Shown: positions 1-6,396 of the stretch, one piece after another
Layout of the letters: every line of letters starts with the position of its first letter
Position numbering within the stretch: the stretch's first letter is position 1
Origin: an uncultured Bacteroidota bacterium
GTDB lineage: Bacteria > Bacteroidota > Bacteroidia > Chitinophagales > Chitinophagaceae
Reading direction: 5' to 3'
DNA: 9,215 nt
NCBI GenBank assembly: GCA_903847655.1
Contig: CAINEG010000091.1
Location: 1 to 9,215, forward strand
The notes under the pieces: generated by a model
Told to the model about the DNA's origin: nothing
The model's input: only the letters and a program-made list of their open reading frames with translations
Database searches by the model: none
Made by a program: the position numbers and the translations under genes

Positions 1-2
1 TG

Positions 3-626
3 CGCGATGCAGAAAATGCCAAAGAAATCATCAAGGAAATTAAATCTGAAACCAGCATTGAAATTGAAGTCATTACTGGGGAACTAGAAGCTGAAATTAT
101 ATACGAAAACCATATTGCAGAATTGTTGGACAAAGACAAAAGTTACATGTATATAGATGTAGGTGGCGGTAGCACAGAAATTACATTATACCACAAAGCA
201 AACGTAGTGTTTCAAAGATCCTTCAATATTGGTACCGTACGTATTTTGACAAAAAAGGTAAATGACGAAACCTGGGAGGAAATGAAAGAAACTTTGAAAG
301 ACTTGTCCAAAAAGTATAACAACATGATTGGCATTGGTTCTGGTGGAAATATCAATAAATTGTTTTCATTAAATGGCAATAAGAATGGGAAATTTATCAG
401 TGCAGAAAGTTTAAAAGAAGTGAACAAGGAAATGGAGCCCTTAACCGTAGAAGAAAGAATGGACAAATACACTTTAAAAGAAGATAGAGCAGAAGTAATC
501 GTACCTGCCTTGAGTATTTACAATGCCATTTGTAAATGGGCCGATATTGAAGAAATATATGTGCCTAAGATTGGGCTAGCAGATGGACTCATACATCATT
601 TGTATGATATGGTCGAACACGAATAA
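3..626 (+). CDS. Ppx/GppA-family phosphatase (exopolyphosphatase / pppGpp phosphohydrolase type), 5' end missing
   Basis: This is the C-terminal 207 residues of a Ppx/GppA-family protein. The reading frame is open to the left edge, so the true start and the N-terminal part (roughly 90-100 residues, with the first phosphate-binding loop of the ASKHA fold) lie outside the window. Visible family signatures are VITGELEAEIIY (the usual 'I(S/T)GEEEA..IY' segment), the second phosphate loop DVGGGSTE at partial residues 52-59, IGSGGN at 111-116, DRAEVIVPAL at 161-170 and a GLADGLI segment at 191-197 where most members have GLREG. By family knowledge these cytoplasmic enzymes hydrolyse terminal phosphates from inorganic polyphosphate or pppGpp. 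The sequence alone does not decide which. The short C-terminus, with no HD domain after the ASKHA fold, fits the roughly 300-residue Bacteroidota form. The gene ends 1 bp before the converging CBS gene, leaving no room for a separate terminator. Confidence 0.9.
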   Translation, partial: RDAENAKEIIKEIKSETSIEIEVITGELEAEIIYENHIAELLDKDKSYMYIDVGGGSTEITLYHKANVVFQRSFNIGTVRILTKKVNDETWEEMKETLKDLSKKYNNMIGIGSGGNINKLFSLNGNKNGKFISAESLKEVNKEMEPLTVEERMDKYTLKEDRAEVIVPALSIYNAICKWADIEEIYVPKIGLADGLIHHLYDMVEHE

Positions 627-627
627 T

Positions 628-1059
628 CTATTTCAAATTCATATAATCCTGTAAATGTTCAATTAAGGATTTTTGTGTATCAATGGTATGTTTGATAATA
701 TCACTTTGGCTGATTAAATTAATTAGTTTTCCATTTTCAAATACTGGCAGATACCTCAAAGTTTTTTCAGTCATAATTTTACTGCAAAGCTCGATGCTAT
801 CCTTACTATCTAACAAAGGAATATCCGTAACCATAATCTCATCAACAGTAGTGGTATCAGAACTACGGCCAGCTAAAACAATTTTACGTGCATAATCTCG
901 CTCCGTGAACATTCCTATATAATGCTCGCCTTCTAAGACAATCAAACAGCCAATATTATAATCAGCCATCATTTTAAGCGCATCTAAAATAGAGGTACTA
1001 CTGGTGACAGTGATTAATTTTCTGTTTTTGGTATGTAAGAGATCGTATACGGTAGGCAT
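628..1059 (-). CDS. Small protein with two CBS domains
   Basis: A 143-residue soluble protein made almost entirely of a tandem CBS pair (Bateman module). CBS1 spans about residues 9-64, with the typical strand-and-loop GMFTERDYARKIVLAGR. CBS2 spans about residues 73-125, beginning VDEIMV and ending LINLISQSDIIKH. CBS pairs usually bind adenine nucleotides (AMP, ATP, SAM) and regulate a partner. No catalytic domain or membrane segment is present, so the partner is unknown. I chose the ATG at 1059. An in-frame TTG two codons upstream (1065) would give 145 residues, but the ATG is the better codon and a TTTG-N19-TAAATTAG promoter-like sequence lies about 35 bp upstream of it. The gene follows the sugar transporter on the same strand after about 80 bp. 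That distance and the promoter-like site suggest separate transcription, so a link to ribose use is not supported. Confidence 0.88.
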   Translation of the reverse strand: MPTVYDLLHTKNRKLITVTSSTSILDALKMMADYNIGCLIVLEGEHYIGMFTERDYARKIVLAGRSSDTTTVDEIMVTDIPLLDSKDSIELCSKIMTEKTLRYLPVFENGKLINLISQSDIIKHTIDTQKSLIEHLQDYMNLK

Positions 1060-1094
1060 ATGCAATCAAGTTTAAGGTTCGTTGGAGCGTTTAC

Positions 1095-1125
1095 CTAATT
1101 TACGACATTTTCTGCTTCATTCAAA
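1095..1125 (-). promoter_or_regulatory. Candidate Bacteroidota-type promoter for the CBS-domain gene
   Basis: On the minus strand, TTTG (complement of 1122-1125) is followed after exactly 19 bp by TAAATTAG (complement of 1095-1102). The Bacteroidota sigma-ABfr consensus is about TTTG-N19-21-TAnnTTTG, so this matches at the -33 box and spacer, with one mismatch in the -7 box. The predicted transcription start near 1088 would leave a leader of about 29 nt before the ATG at 1059. This is a motif match only. A+T-rich DNA gives chance matches. Confidence 0.45.
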
Positions 1126-1138
1126 TTATAGTGTCTAT

Positions 1139-2137
1139 TTATTTAGACAATATAAGCAAACTCAACCCTACGATATACAATAACAACATAAAATTCAATA
1201 GGCGCTTAGTGCCTTGAGGTGCTTGGTCAAATTCTTTCCATACATAAATACCCCAGATGGCTGCAATGACCGTAGCCCCTTGGCCTAAACCATAAGAAAC
1301 AGCAGGACCTGCTTTGCCAGAGGCGATAATATTTAAGGACATGCCGATGCACCAAATGGCACCTCCTAAAATGCCAACCAAATGATCCTTGAGGCTGCCC
1401 TTAAAATAAGCCCCTAATAAAATTGGGCTGCCTACAAATGGCTTTTTCATTTGAATACTATTAAAAACAAAACTACTAAGCACTACCCCAATGCCAAAAA
1501 ATACTAGCGCTGTGTAGGGCGTGAGCTTCTCCGCTTCAGGATTACTAAAATCATTGACCATCGAAGCGGCTACATATTTATAAAACAAGCCCATCAAGCA
1601 TCCACTCACAATAGAAAGTATCAAACCCTTTTTTGAAATTTTTTCTGAAGCATTGGATTGTAATTTTTGATAAGCCCTTGCATTAAGTAAGATGGCCAAT
1701 ACAATTAAAGCTACGCCTCCAAAAATCAACAAAGGACTTCCTGCTGGATGATCCATATAGTTCACTATCACCCCTAAGACTAAGGCAATACCAATGCCCA
1801 CTGGAAAGGCTACCGACATTCCCGCAATGGCAATGGCAGCAACCAATAATATATTAGCCAAATTAAACACTATCCCACCCAGTATGGCCGAATAGATATG
1901 GCTATTGGACGCTTGATGCATGTCCTCTAAAAAAGATCTTCCTGCTGCACCATTTGAACCAAGTGTGAAGGCAATAATTAAAGTAGTTATTAAAATGCCC
2001 ATACCATAATCCCAATACAATAATTCAAAACGCCAGGAAGGAGAAGTAAGCTTGGTGGTATTGGCCCAAGATCCCCAACAAATCATGGTCACAAAACAAA
2101 GTAAAATAGCTAAGGAGTAATTTTCTACAATAAACAT
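1139..2137 (-). CDS. GRP/UPS-type sugar permease, probably for ribose
   Basis: A 332-residue inner-membrane protein with about ten hydrophobic segments (roughly residues 6-22, 42-60, 82-104, 107-126, 134-152, 170-190, 206-226, 252-272, 279-299 and 312-330), so two five-helix halves as in the drug/metabolite transporter superfamily. The opening CWGSWANTTKL and the YWDYGMG segment at 41-47 fit the glucose/rhamnose porter and ureide-permease-like group that Bacteroidota annotations call 'GRP family sugar transporter'. RhaT and GlcU are more distant relatives. It is the last gene of the three-gene operon, 26 bp after ribokinase, which points to ribose (or a ribosylated compound) as substrate and cation symport as the likely mechanism. 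The substrate is inferred from context, not from residues. The start is the ATG at 2137, directly before the first membrane helix. No Shine-Dalgarno is visible, as is usual in this phylum. Confidence 0.87.
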   Translation of the reverse strand: MFIVENYSLAILLCFVTMICWGSWANTTKLTSPSWRFELLYWDYGMGILITTLIIAFTLGSNGAAGRSFLEDMHQASNSHIYSAILGGIVFNLANILLVAAIAIAGMSVAFPVGIGIALVLGVIVNYMDHPAGSPLLIFGGVALIVLAILLNARAYQKLQSNASEKISKKGLILSIVSGCLMGLFYKYVAASMVNDFSNPEAEKLTPYTALVFFGIGVVLSSFVFNSIQMKKPFVGSPILLGAYFKGSLKDHLVGILGGAIWCIGMSLNIIASGKAGPAVSYGLGQGATVIAAIWGIYVWKEFDQAPQGTKRLLNFMLLLYIVGLSLLILSK

Positions 2138-2163
2138 AGTAGGTTATTTAAGTTGATAAGCAA

Positions 2164-3066
2164 TTAATCAATTTCATTTCTATAAGGCACAGAAGCCTGT
2201 GCACCCAATCTGGTCACTGCAATAGAAGCAGCTTTTACTGCAAACTCAATGGCTTGCTTCCAGGATTTATCTTCGGTGATAGCTACTGCCATGGCTCCAC
2301 TAAAAGTATCCCCAGCAGCAGTGGTATCAAGGGCTTCAACAACGGGTGCGGCAACTAAAAAATGTTCCTCATTATTTTGAAAATAAGCACCTTGTTTACC
2401 TAAGGTAATAATTACATTTTGTACGCCTTTGGTTAAAAATATATTTGCAGCTTCTGCTGCACTTTTTTCATCCACTACATGGATGCCAGTTAAAATACTT
2501 GCTTCTGTTTCATTAGGTGTAAGGAGGAACAAGCCATTCAATAATTCATCAGATAGTTTTTGTGCAGGCGCAGGATTGATGATCATTTTTTGATGATTTT
2601 GCTTGGCATTTTTAGCTACTTGCTCGATGGTAGTTATTGGAATTTCCAATTGCATCAAAAGTATTTGAGCAGCTTCCATACCCTTCACCTTGGCAATATC
2701 AGCGGGTAATAAATTAGCATTGGCCCCAGGAGCCACCACAATGCAATTCTCTCCTTGCGCATTCACATTGATTAAAGCAGTACCAGAAGGAGCAGTCTTA
2801 TCTATAAAAATAAAACTAGTATTGATCTTTTCTTTTTGTAGACCTTCAATGGTTTGCTTTCCAAAAATATCATCGCCTACTTTGGCCACTAATAAAACAT
2901 CTCCCCCCAAGCGAGCTGCTGCCACGGCTTGATTGGCCCCTTTGCCACCAGCATTCATAAAAAACTCACCGCCTAAAATGGTTTCCCCTGGCAAGGGTAA
3001 TGTTTTTGCCTTAACCACCATATCAGTATTGGCACTGCCTACTATAATTATTTTTGAAAGACCCAT
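2164..3066 (-). CDS. rbsK: Ribokinase (PfkB family)
   Basis: A full-length 300-residue cytoplasmic PfkB-family kinase, close to the usual ribokinase size of about 300-310. It transfers phosphate from ATP to D-ribose, giving D-ribose 5-phosphate for the pentose phosphate pathway and PRPP synthesis. Ribokinase signatures are all present. They are an N-terminal GSANTDMV with LPLPGETI (10-30), the substrate-binding GGKGANQA (40-47), NPAPA (164-168), TPNETEA (183-189), the ATP-site TLGKQGAY (221-228) and the anion hole with catalytic Asp253 in DTTAAGDTFSGA (247-258). These favour ribokinase over fructokinase or adenosine kinase. Its ATG overlaps the stop of the upstream ADP-ribosylglycohydrolase gene as TAATG, so the two are very probably translationally coupled. 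The transporter gene follows after 26 bp. Together these support a role in phosphorylating ribose released and imported by its operon partners. Confidence 0.95.
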   Translation of the reverse strand: MGLSKIIIVGSANTDMVVKAKTLPLPGETILGGEFFMNAGGKGANQAVAAARLGGDVLLVAKVGDDIFGKQTIEGLQKEKINTSFIFIDKTAPSGTALINVNAQGENCIVVAPGANANLLPADIAKVKGMEAAQILLMQLEIPITTIEQVAKNAKQNHQKMIINPAPAQKLSDELLNGLFLLTPNETEASILTGIHVVDEKSAAEAANIFLTKGVQNVIITLGKQGAYFQNNEEHFLVAAPVVEALDTTAAGDTFSGAMAVAITEDKSWKQAIEFAVKAASIAVTRLGAQASVPYRNEID

Positions 3067-4628
3067 TAATTGTCTTTTTTATTAGAATAAACAACAATAT
3101 CGCTAATCAATATATTTCCAATGGTACTGGGATTTAGTAAAGTTAATTTTAATTGGTGGGGACCTTCTTTCAACTGATATTTTGCAAACAATTCAGCCTT
3201 CCTTTTTTTGAAATTATAGGGAAGTAAAACAATTTCTTTTTCTCCATCCAAATCAACTTCCACTTTAAATTCATAATCAGTATTGGCATTCCATTCATCA
3301 GACATAGCATTGGTGACTGATATACCATCACCGTTAAAGGCGTAAGAAAAACTGTCTTTGAAAGGAAGATTCGCCCAACCTGACCATTTTCTTATACTTG
3401 GTGTTAGTCCAACAAAAGACTGCTCCAATGGAACAGCTACAGGTGCTTGGTAAACAATGGATACATTATTTTCTTGCACAGAACCTCCATTTTTTAAAAT
3501 TGAGGCTAAGGCATGCTTATAACCCAATTGATACATCTTGTTCAATGAAATATTGGTATATACAAAATCTCTGTTTTCAATTTGATACAAGTTCTTTTTC
3601 CAGTAATTTGGAATTTTATCATAACCTATAATGGCACCTAAAATTCCTGCAGCAGAAGATGGATTGCAATCTGCATCCTGACCTGCACGTATGGCGATTT
3701 CCATGGTTTGTCCAAAATCTCCATTGCCATACAACAAGCCCATAATCACATAAGCAGAATTCACTCTTGCACTTATATCAAATGGTTTAAATACTCCTTC
3801 GCTACAGGCCAAGTCGTTGGTCCATTTTTTTTGCACTTCAAACCAAGTACGTTGCCAATCTTTTGGAAATTGTTGATGCCATTTTATGACATCGCTGATG
3901 CATTGATAATAAGTACTTTGTTGGGGAATGGATTTTAAAGCTTCAGTGACCACAAAATTAATATCATTGGAAACAAAAGCTTGAGTATATAAATTAGCAA
4001 TGTACACGCCTCCATACCAGCCATCTCCGTAATTCATGATATGACCCACTTTATCGCAAAGTTTAGTAGCAGTGGCACTCATTCCTGGATTCATCAGACC
4101 TGCAAAGTCCGCCTCAATTTGAAAGTCGATGTCATCGGCATGAGGATTGTTTTTCCAATAACCAGAAGCGGGTGCTTTAATGCCATGAAGAATATTGTAT
4201 CTACCCACTTGATTGGCATGCCATAAAGGATAAGCCGCATTGGCAAAGGCATTGGCAAAAGAATCTATAGGCGCTTCTACCCCATATTTTTCAATCACAT
4301 CTACAAAACTCAAATCCATATAAATGTCATCATACAAACCTGGTTCCTTATCAAAATAATGTTGAAAAGCATTTTCGGGCCATTCTAATTTTTGGTAATC
4401 CTGAATCATCGAACCTAAAAACTTAAATTCATAAGGACCACCAAAAGTTACCCCAATGGTTTGACCAGCCCAGCCCCCTTTAATTTTATCTTGCAAACTT
4501 TGTTTGCTAATGGTGACTAGTTGTTTGTCTTTAAAAATTTTATTGGGTGCTTGCTGCGCCATCGAAGCCATACCCATCAATAAAAAATTAGCCACTAAGG
4601 CATAAGTAAATAATTTTTTCATAAGCAT
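3066..4628 (-). CDS. Secreted ADP-ribosylglycohydrolase-family protein with C-terminal beta-rich domain
   Basis: A 520-residue exported protein. A Sec signal (MKKLFTYALVANFLLMGMAS, likely cut after Ala24 before QQAPN) is followed by an all-helical ADP-ribosylglycohydrolase (PF03747-type) domain at about 42-375. Its signatures are KGGWAGQTIG (50-59), YDDIYMD (99-105), HADDIDFQIEADFAG (163-177) and AGQDADCNPSSAAGILGAIIG (315-335), where acidic residues would bind divalent metal. The N-terminal metal motif reads DDIYMD rather than the TDDT seen in classical DraG/ARH3 enzymes, so hydrolysis of ADP-ribosylated protein should not be assumed. A small N-ribosyl compound such as a nucleoside is plausible. 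Residues about 388-515 form a beta-rich C-terminal region of no recognised family, possibly carbohydrate-binding-like. As first gene of the operon with ribokinase and a sugar permease, its likely job is periplasmic release of ribose. Start: ATG at 4628, with another ATG two codons later (4622) equally possible. Confidence 0.88.
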   Translation of the reverse strand: MLMKKLFTYALVANFLLMGMASMAQQAPNKIFKDKQLVTISKQSLQDKIKGGWAGQTIGVTFGGPYEFKFLGSMIQDYQKLEWPENAFQHYFDKEPGLYDDIYMDLSFVDVIEKYGVEAPIDSFANAFANAAYPLWHANQVGRYNILHGIKAPASGYWKNNPHADDIDFQIEADFAGLMNPGMSATATKLCDKVGHIMNYGDGWYGGVYIANLYTQAFVSNDINFVVTEALKSIPQQSTYYQCISDVIKWHQQFPKDWQRTWFEVQKKWTNDLACSEGVFKPFDISARVNSAYVIMGLLYGNGDFGQTMEIAIRAGQDADCNPSSAAGILGAIIGYDKIPNYWKKNLYQIENRDFVYTNISLNKMYQLGYKHALASILKNGGSVQENNVSIVYQAPVAVPLEQSFVGLTPSIRKWSGWANLPFKDSFSYAFNGDGISVTNAMSDEWNANTDYEFKVEVDLDGEKEIVLLPYNFKKRKAELFAKYQLKEGPHQLKLTLLNPSTIGNILISDIVVYSNKKDN

Positions 4629-4633
4629 CGTTT

Positions 4634-4671
4634 AAAAAGTTGGAATAGCAGTTAAAGCTTTGTCCATTCCA
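4634..4671 (-). terminator. Weak hairpin plus short U-run between rluE and the ribose operon
   Basis: Read on the minus strand, TGGAAT (complement of 4666-4671) pairs with ATTCCA (complement of 4641-4646). A further AGC/GCT pair lies inside, with a 6-nt bulge and a 7-nt loop, and ACTTTTTA follows. This could be a weak intrinsic terminator after rluE, or a stem-loop in the leader of the glycohydrolase mRNA. The stem is A+T-rich and interrupted and the U-run is only five bases long, so it may be chance. Confidence 0.25.
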
Positions 4672-4691
4672 TGTATGCTTAAATATACAAA

Positions 4692-5291
4692 TTATTTTGC
4701 ATGCAAATGAAGCAGCCTAAAGAATTTCTCTTCTTCAAATTCAATGACATCGCCAGGCTGCATGGTGCCTATTTCAATTTGCTCAATGGAAGTTCTGATG
4801 AGTCGAATGCATTTATGGTTGACGGCGGCCACCATCTTGCGTACCTGATGAAATCTACCTTCCGTTAAACAAATTTCCAACCAACTACTTTGCACATTGG
4901 GGTGCAAGGGTTTGTCCACTTTGGATAAACCAATGGGTTCGTCGAGCATGTTAACTAAGCAAGGCGTGGTTTTAAAAACAAGCCCATTGGTTGCGCTGAT
5001 TTCAATGCCTGCTGCTAATTTTTTTACAATCTCCGCTGTAACCTTATTTTTTACTTGTACCAAATAAGTTCTAGTATGTGGTACAGCGCCTTGAAACAAT
5101 AGTTTTGTAATTTTTTTATTGGTGGTGAGTAGCAATAGGCCTTCTGAATTTTGATCCAAACGTCCAATGGCGTGCGTGCCCTCAGGAAAAGAAAAATTTA
5201 ATTGATGTAATAAATTCACTTGATGGGTACTTACAAACTGTGAAACCATATTCACTGGTTTGTACACAACAAAATATCGATGTGGCTGCAT
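4692..5291 (-). CDS. rluE: 23S rRNA pseudouridine synthase, RluE type
   Basis: A 199-residue RsuA/RluB/RluE-family pseudouridine synthase with no N-terminal S4 RNA-binding domain, as in RluE (E. coli RluE is somewhat longer, about 217 residues). It isomerises a uridine in 23S rRNA. In E. coli the target is U2457 in the peptidyl-transferase region. The order of motifs follows RluE. KPVNMVSQF is near the start (11-19), the catalytic loop GRLDQNSEGLLLLT is at 43-56 with catalytic Asp46, RTYLVQV is at 74-80, SSWLEICLTEGRFHQVRKM is at 135-153 and IRLIRTSIE is at 162-170. The start ATG at 5291 puts the first beta-strand (YFVVYKP) directly at the N-terminus, leaving no missing domain. Its 5' end lies 25 bp from the divergent VF530 gene, so each gene's promoter must overlap the other's coding region or be very compact. 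The ribose operon follows 63 bp downstream on the same strand, and read-through is possible. The specific symbol is by similarity only. Confidence 0.9.
   Translation of the reverse strand: MQPHRYFVVYKPVNMVSQFVSTHQVNLLHQLNFSFPEGTHAIGRLDQNSEGLLLLTTNKKITKLLFQGAVPHTRTYLVQVKNKVTAEIVKKLAAGIEISATNGLVFKTTPCLVNMLDEPIGLSKVDKPLHPNVQSSWLEICLTEGRFHQVRKMVAAVNHKCIRLIRTSIEQIEIGTMQPGDVIEFEEEKFFRLLHLHAK
4696..4707. repeat. Perfect 12-bp palindrome TTTGCATGCAAA upstream of the ribose operon
   Basis: A perfect inverted repeat that overlaps the last codons of rluE and lies about 68 bp upstream of the first ATG of the glycohydrolase gene. The minus strand next to it reads TTTG (4704-4707) and TATATTTA (4680-4687) with 16 bp between, a poor promoter-like pair with a short spacer. 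Its position would suit an operator for the ribose operon, but no regulator gene is present in the window and a single A+T-rich palindrome can occur by chance. Confidence 0.3.
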
Positions 5292-5310
5292 AGCAGCAAA
5301 TTACTTAATA

Positions 5311-5322
5311 TTGCATATGCAA
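5311..5322. repeat. Perfect 12-bp palindrome TTGCATATGCAA over the VF530 start codon
   Basis: TTGCATATGCAA is fully self-complementary and contains the ATG (5317) of the VF530 gene. It sits at the edge of the 25-bp gap shared with rluE, which also has a GCTGC-ATA-GCAGC inverted repeat (5285-5297) over the rluE start codon. It could bind a dimeric repressor acting on either gene, or merely reflect a GCATATG start context. Confidence 0.25.
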
Positions 5323-5535
5323 CAAGCTTCTACCGATCCTTTACATGGAAAAACCTTAGAATTTATTGTCACTGAACTAGTGAAATATTTTGGTTGGGAG
5401 GATTTAGGACAGCATATCCCTATCAATTGCTTTAACAGCAACCCTAGTATTCAATCTAGTTTAAAGTTTTTACGCAAAACCCCTTGGGCACGTACCAAGG
5501 TGGAACAATTGTATGTTCGAATGATTAAAAACTAA
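5317..5535 (+). CDS. VF530 family small DNA-binding-like protein (DUF2132)
   Basis: A 72-residue protein that matches the VF530/DUF2132 family over its whole length. The hallmark segments are DPLHGKTLEFIVTELVKYFG (7-26), GWEDLGQHIPINCF (26-39), NPSIQSSLKFLR (42-53) and KTPWARTKVEQLY (54-66). Members are small helical proteins, and the Vibrio VF530 structure has been described as DNA-binding-like. The cellular role is not established. I place the start at the ATG at 5317 because family homology begins just after it. A longer frame from 5260 would run into the divergent rluE start and adds non-homologous residues. The 3' end overlaps the converging metallophosphoesterase gene by 11 bp (5525-5535). 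The protein is lysine/arginine-rich at its C-terminus, as expected for nucleic acid contact, though this is inference. Confidence 0.9.
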   Translation: MQQASTDPLHGKTLEFIVTELVKYFGWEDLGQHIPINCFNSNPSIQSSLKFLRKTPWARTKVEQLYVRMIKN

Positions 5536-6364
5536 GTTCGTTTAATTTTTCTGTAGGATTCATCATATAGGTAATCATGGTGTTATCATTCATTAGTTCC
5601 ACCACCCTAAATCCTTTATAAGCAGTTCCCCAGTTACCTCCAATATGCGCATCAAATATAAAAGGTACTTTGCCAACCATTTTAAAGCCATCTTGATCAT
5701 GTTCGTGGCCATGAAAAACAGCCTTTACATTTGGATACTTTTTGATGAAGTCAAATACAGCAGGAGTATTAATCGCATTCGCGGTCCATTTTGCCTGTGG
5801 AATATGAATAAATAAGAAACAATTTTTTTTATTTTTATGCTCCTCTAATCTATTGGACAACCATTCCAAGTCAGGTGACAAATAAGTGCCTATTTCATCG
5901 GAAGTATCCCCTAATAAAATGGCATTCTGTTTTATAGATACATCATGATTTAAAGGATAGCCCCAAACTTGTTTCCATAAATCAGCACTAACCATATCGT
6001 GATTGCCTCTCGTAACATAAAAGGGCATGTTCAAACTAGTTAGTTTTGATTTAACCTGAGGCAAAAAAAACTTTTCATTATGTATGAGATCTCCATTGAT
6101 CACACAAAAATCTAAGGGATTTTGTTCATGAAACAAATTAACCTGCTGGGTTAAAGTGTCCATCATTTCTTGATAAGGTGTATTGGGTTGTCCATAGTGC
6201 GCATCCGATGCGACTACAAAGCGTAACTGTACTTTATCTTTATAAAGCATCACTTCCTCCGCACTGCAGCTGGCAATTTCACCAGAAAGAAAAAAGACAG
6301 AAGCAAAGGAAATATTTTTAATAAATTTTCTGCGCGAATCCATTGGTAATTTATCTGTAGTCAT
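5525..6364 (-). CDS. Exported calcineurin-like metallophosphoesterase with Tat, lipoprotein-like signal
   Basis: A 279-residue metallophosphoesterase. The five metal-site blocks are all present in order: DAH at 54-56, NGD at 90-92, RGNHD at 119-123, FIHIP at 185-189 and HGHEH at 218-222. The catalytic dinuclear centre should therefore be intact. The N-terminus has a twin-arginine motif SRRKFIK (10-16), a short hydrophobic stretch (18-30), and IAS followed by Cys33, which resembles a lipobox. It is therefore probably exported folded by Tat and perhaps anchored as a lipoprotein. The start is ATG 6364, though Met8 (6343) would also keep the signal intact. It follows the outer-membrane barrel gene by 32 bp on the same strand and is probably co-transcribed with it. 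The substrate (phosphodiester, phospholipid, nucleotide or protein) cannot be read from sequence. The predicted location is periplasm or membrane surface. Confidence 0.9.
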   Translation of the reverse strand: MTTDKLPMDSRRKFIKNISFASVFFLSGEIASCSAEEVMLYKDKVQLRFVVASDAHYGQPNTPYQEMMDTLTQQVNLFHEQNPLDFCVINGDLIHNEKFFLPQVKSKLTSLNMPFYVTRGNHDMVSADLWKQVWGYPLNHDVSIKQNAILLGDTSDEIGTYLSPDLEWLSNRLEEHKNKKNCFLFIHIPQAKWTANAINTPAVFDFIKKYPNVKAVFHGHEHDQDGFKMVGKVPFIFDAHIGGNWGTAYKGFRVVELMNDNTMITYMMNPTEKLNELSF

Positions 6365-6396
6365 AATAAATCTATTATTGACTAAAAATACAAATT

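Noticed and set aside
123..125. TTG at 123 as the start of the Ppx/GppA gene
   Set aside because: The frame is open and family-like (VITGELEAEIIY) back to position 3, so this is an internal leucine codon of a gene cut by the window edge.
212..472. Minus-strand ORF of 86 codons opposite the Ppx/GppA gene
   Set aside because: It overlaps the conserved phosphate-binding motifs of the plus-strand gene and encodes only low-complexity hydrophobic sequence.
1063..1065. TTG at 1065 as the start of the CBS gene
   Set aside because: An ATG two codons later is the stronger start codon. A promoter-like sequence fits either, so the difference is minor.
1132..1149. TGTCTA/TAGACA hairpin as a terminator after the permease gene
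   Set aside because: The stem is only 6 bp and A+T-rich, overlaps the stop codon, and no U-run follows in the direction of transcription.
3398..4226. Several short plus-strand ORFs opposite the ADP-ribosylglycohydrolase gene
   Set aside because: They are antisense shadows of a gene with clear domain motifs and have no recognisable domain or start signal.
5260..5316. N-terminal extension of the VF530 protein starting at 5260
   Set aside because: The extra 19 residues are antisense to the rluE start and do not belong to the VF530 family, whose homology begins right after the ATG at 5317.
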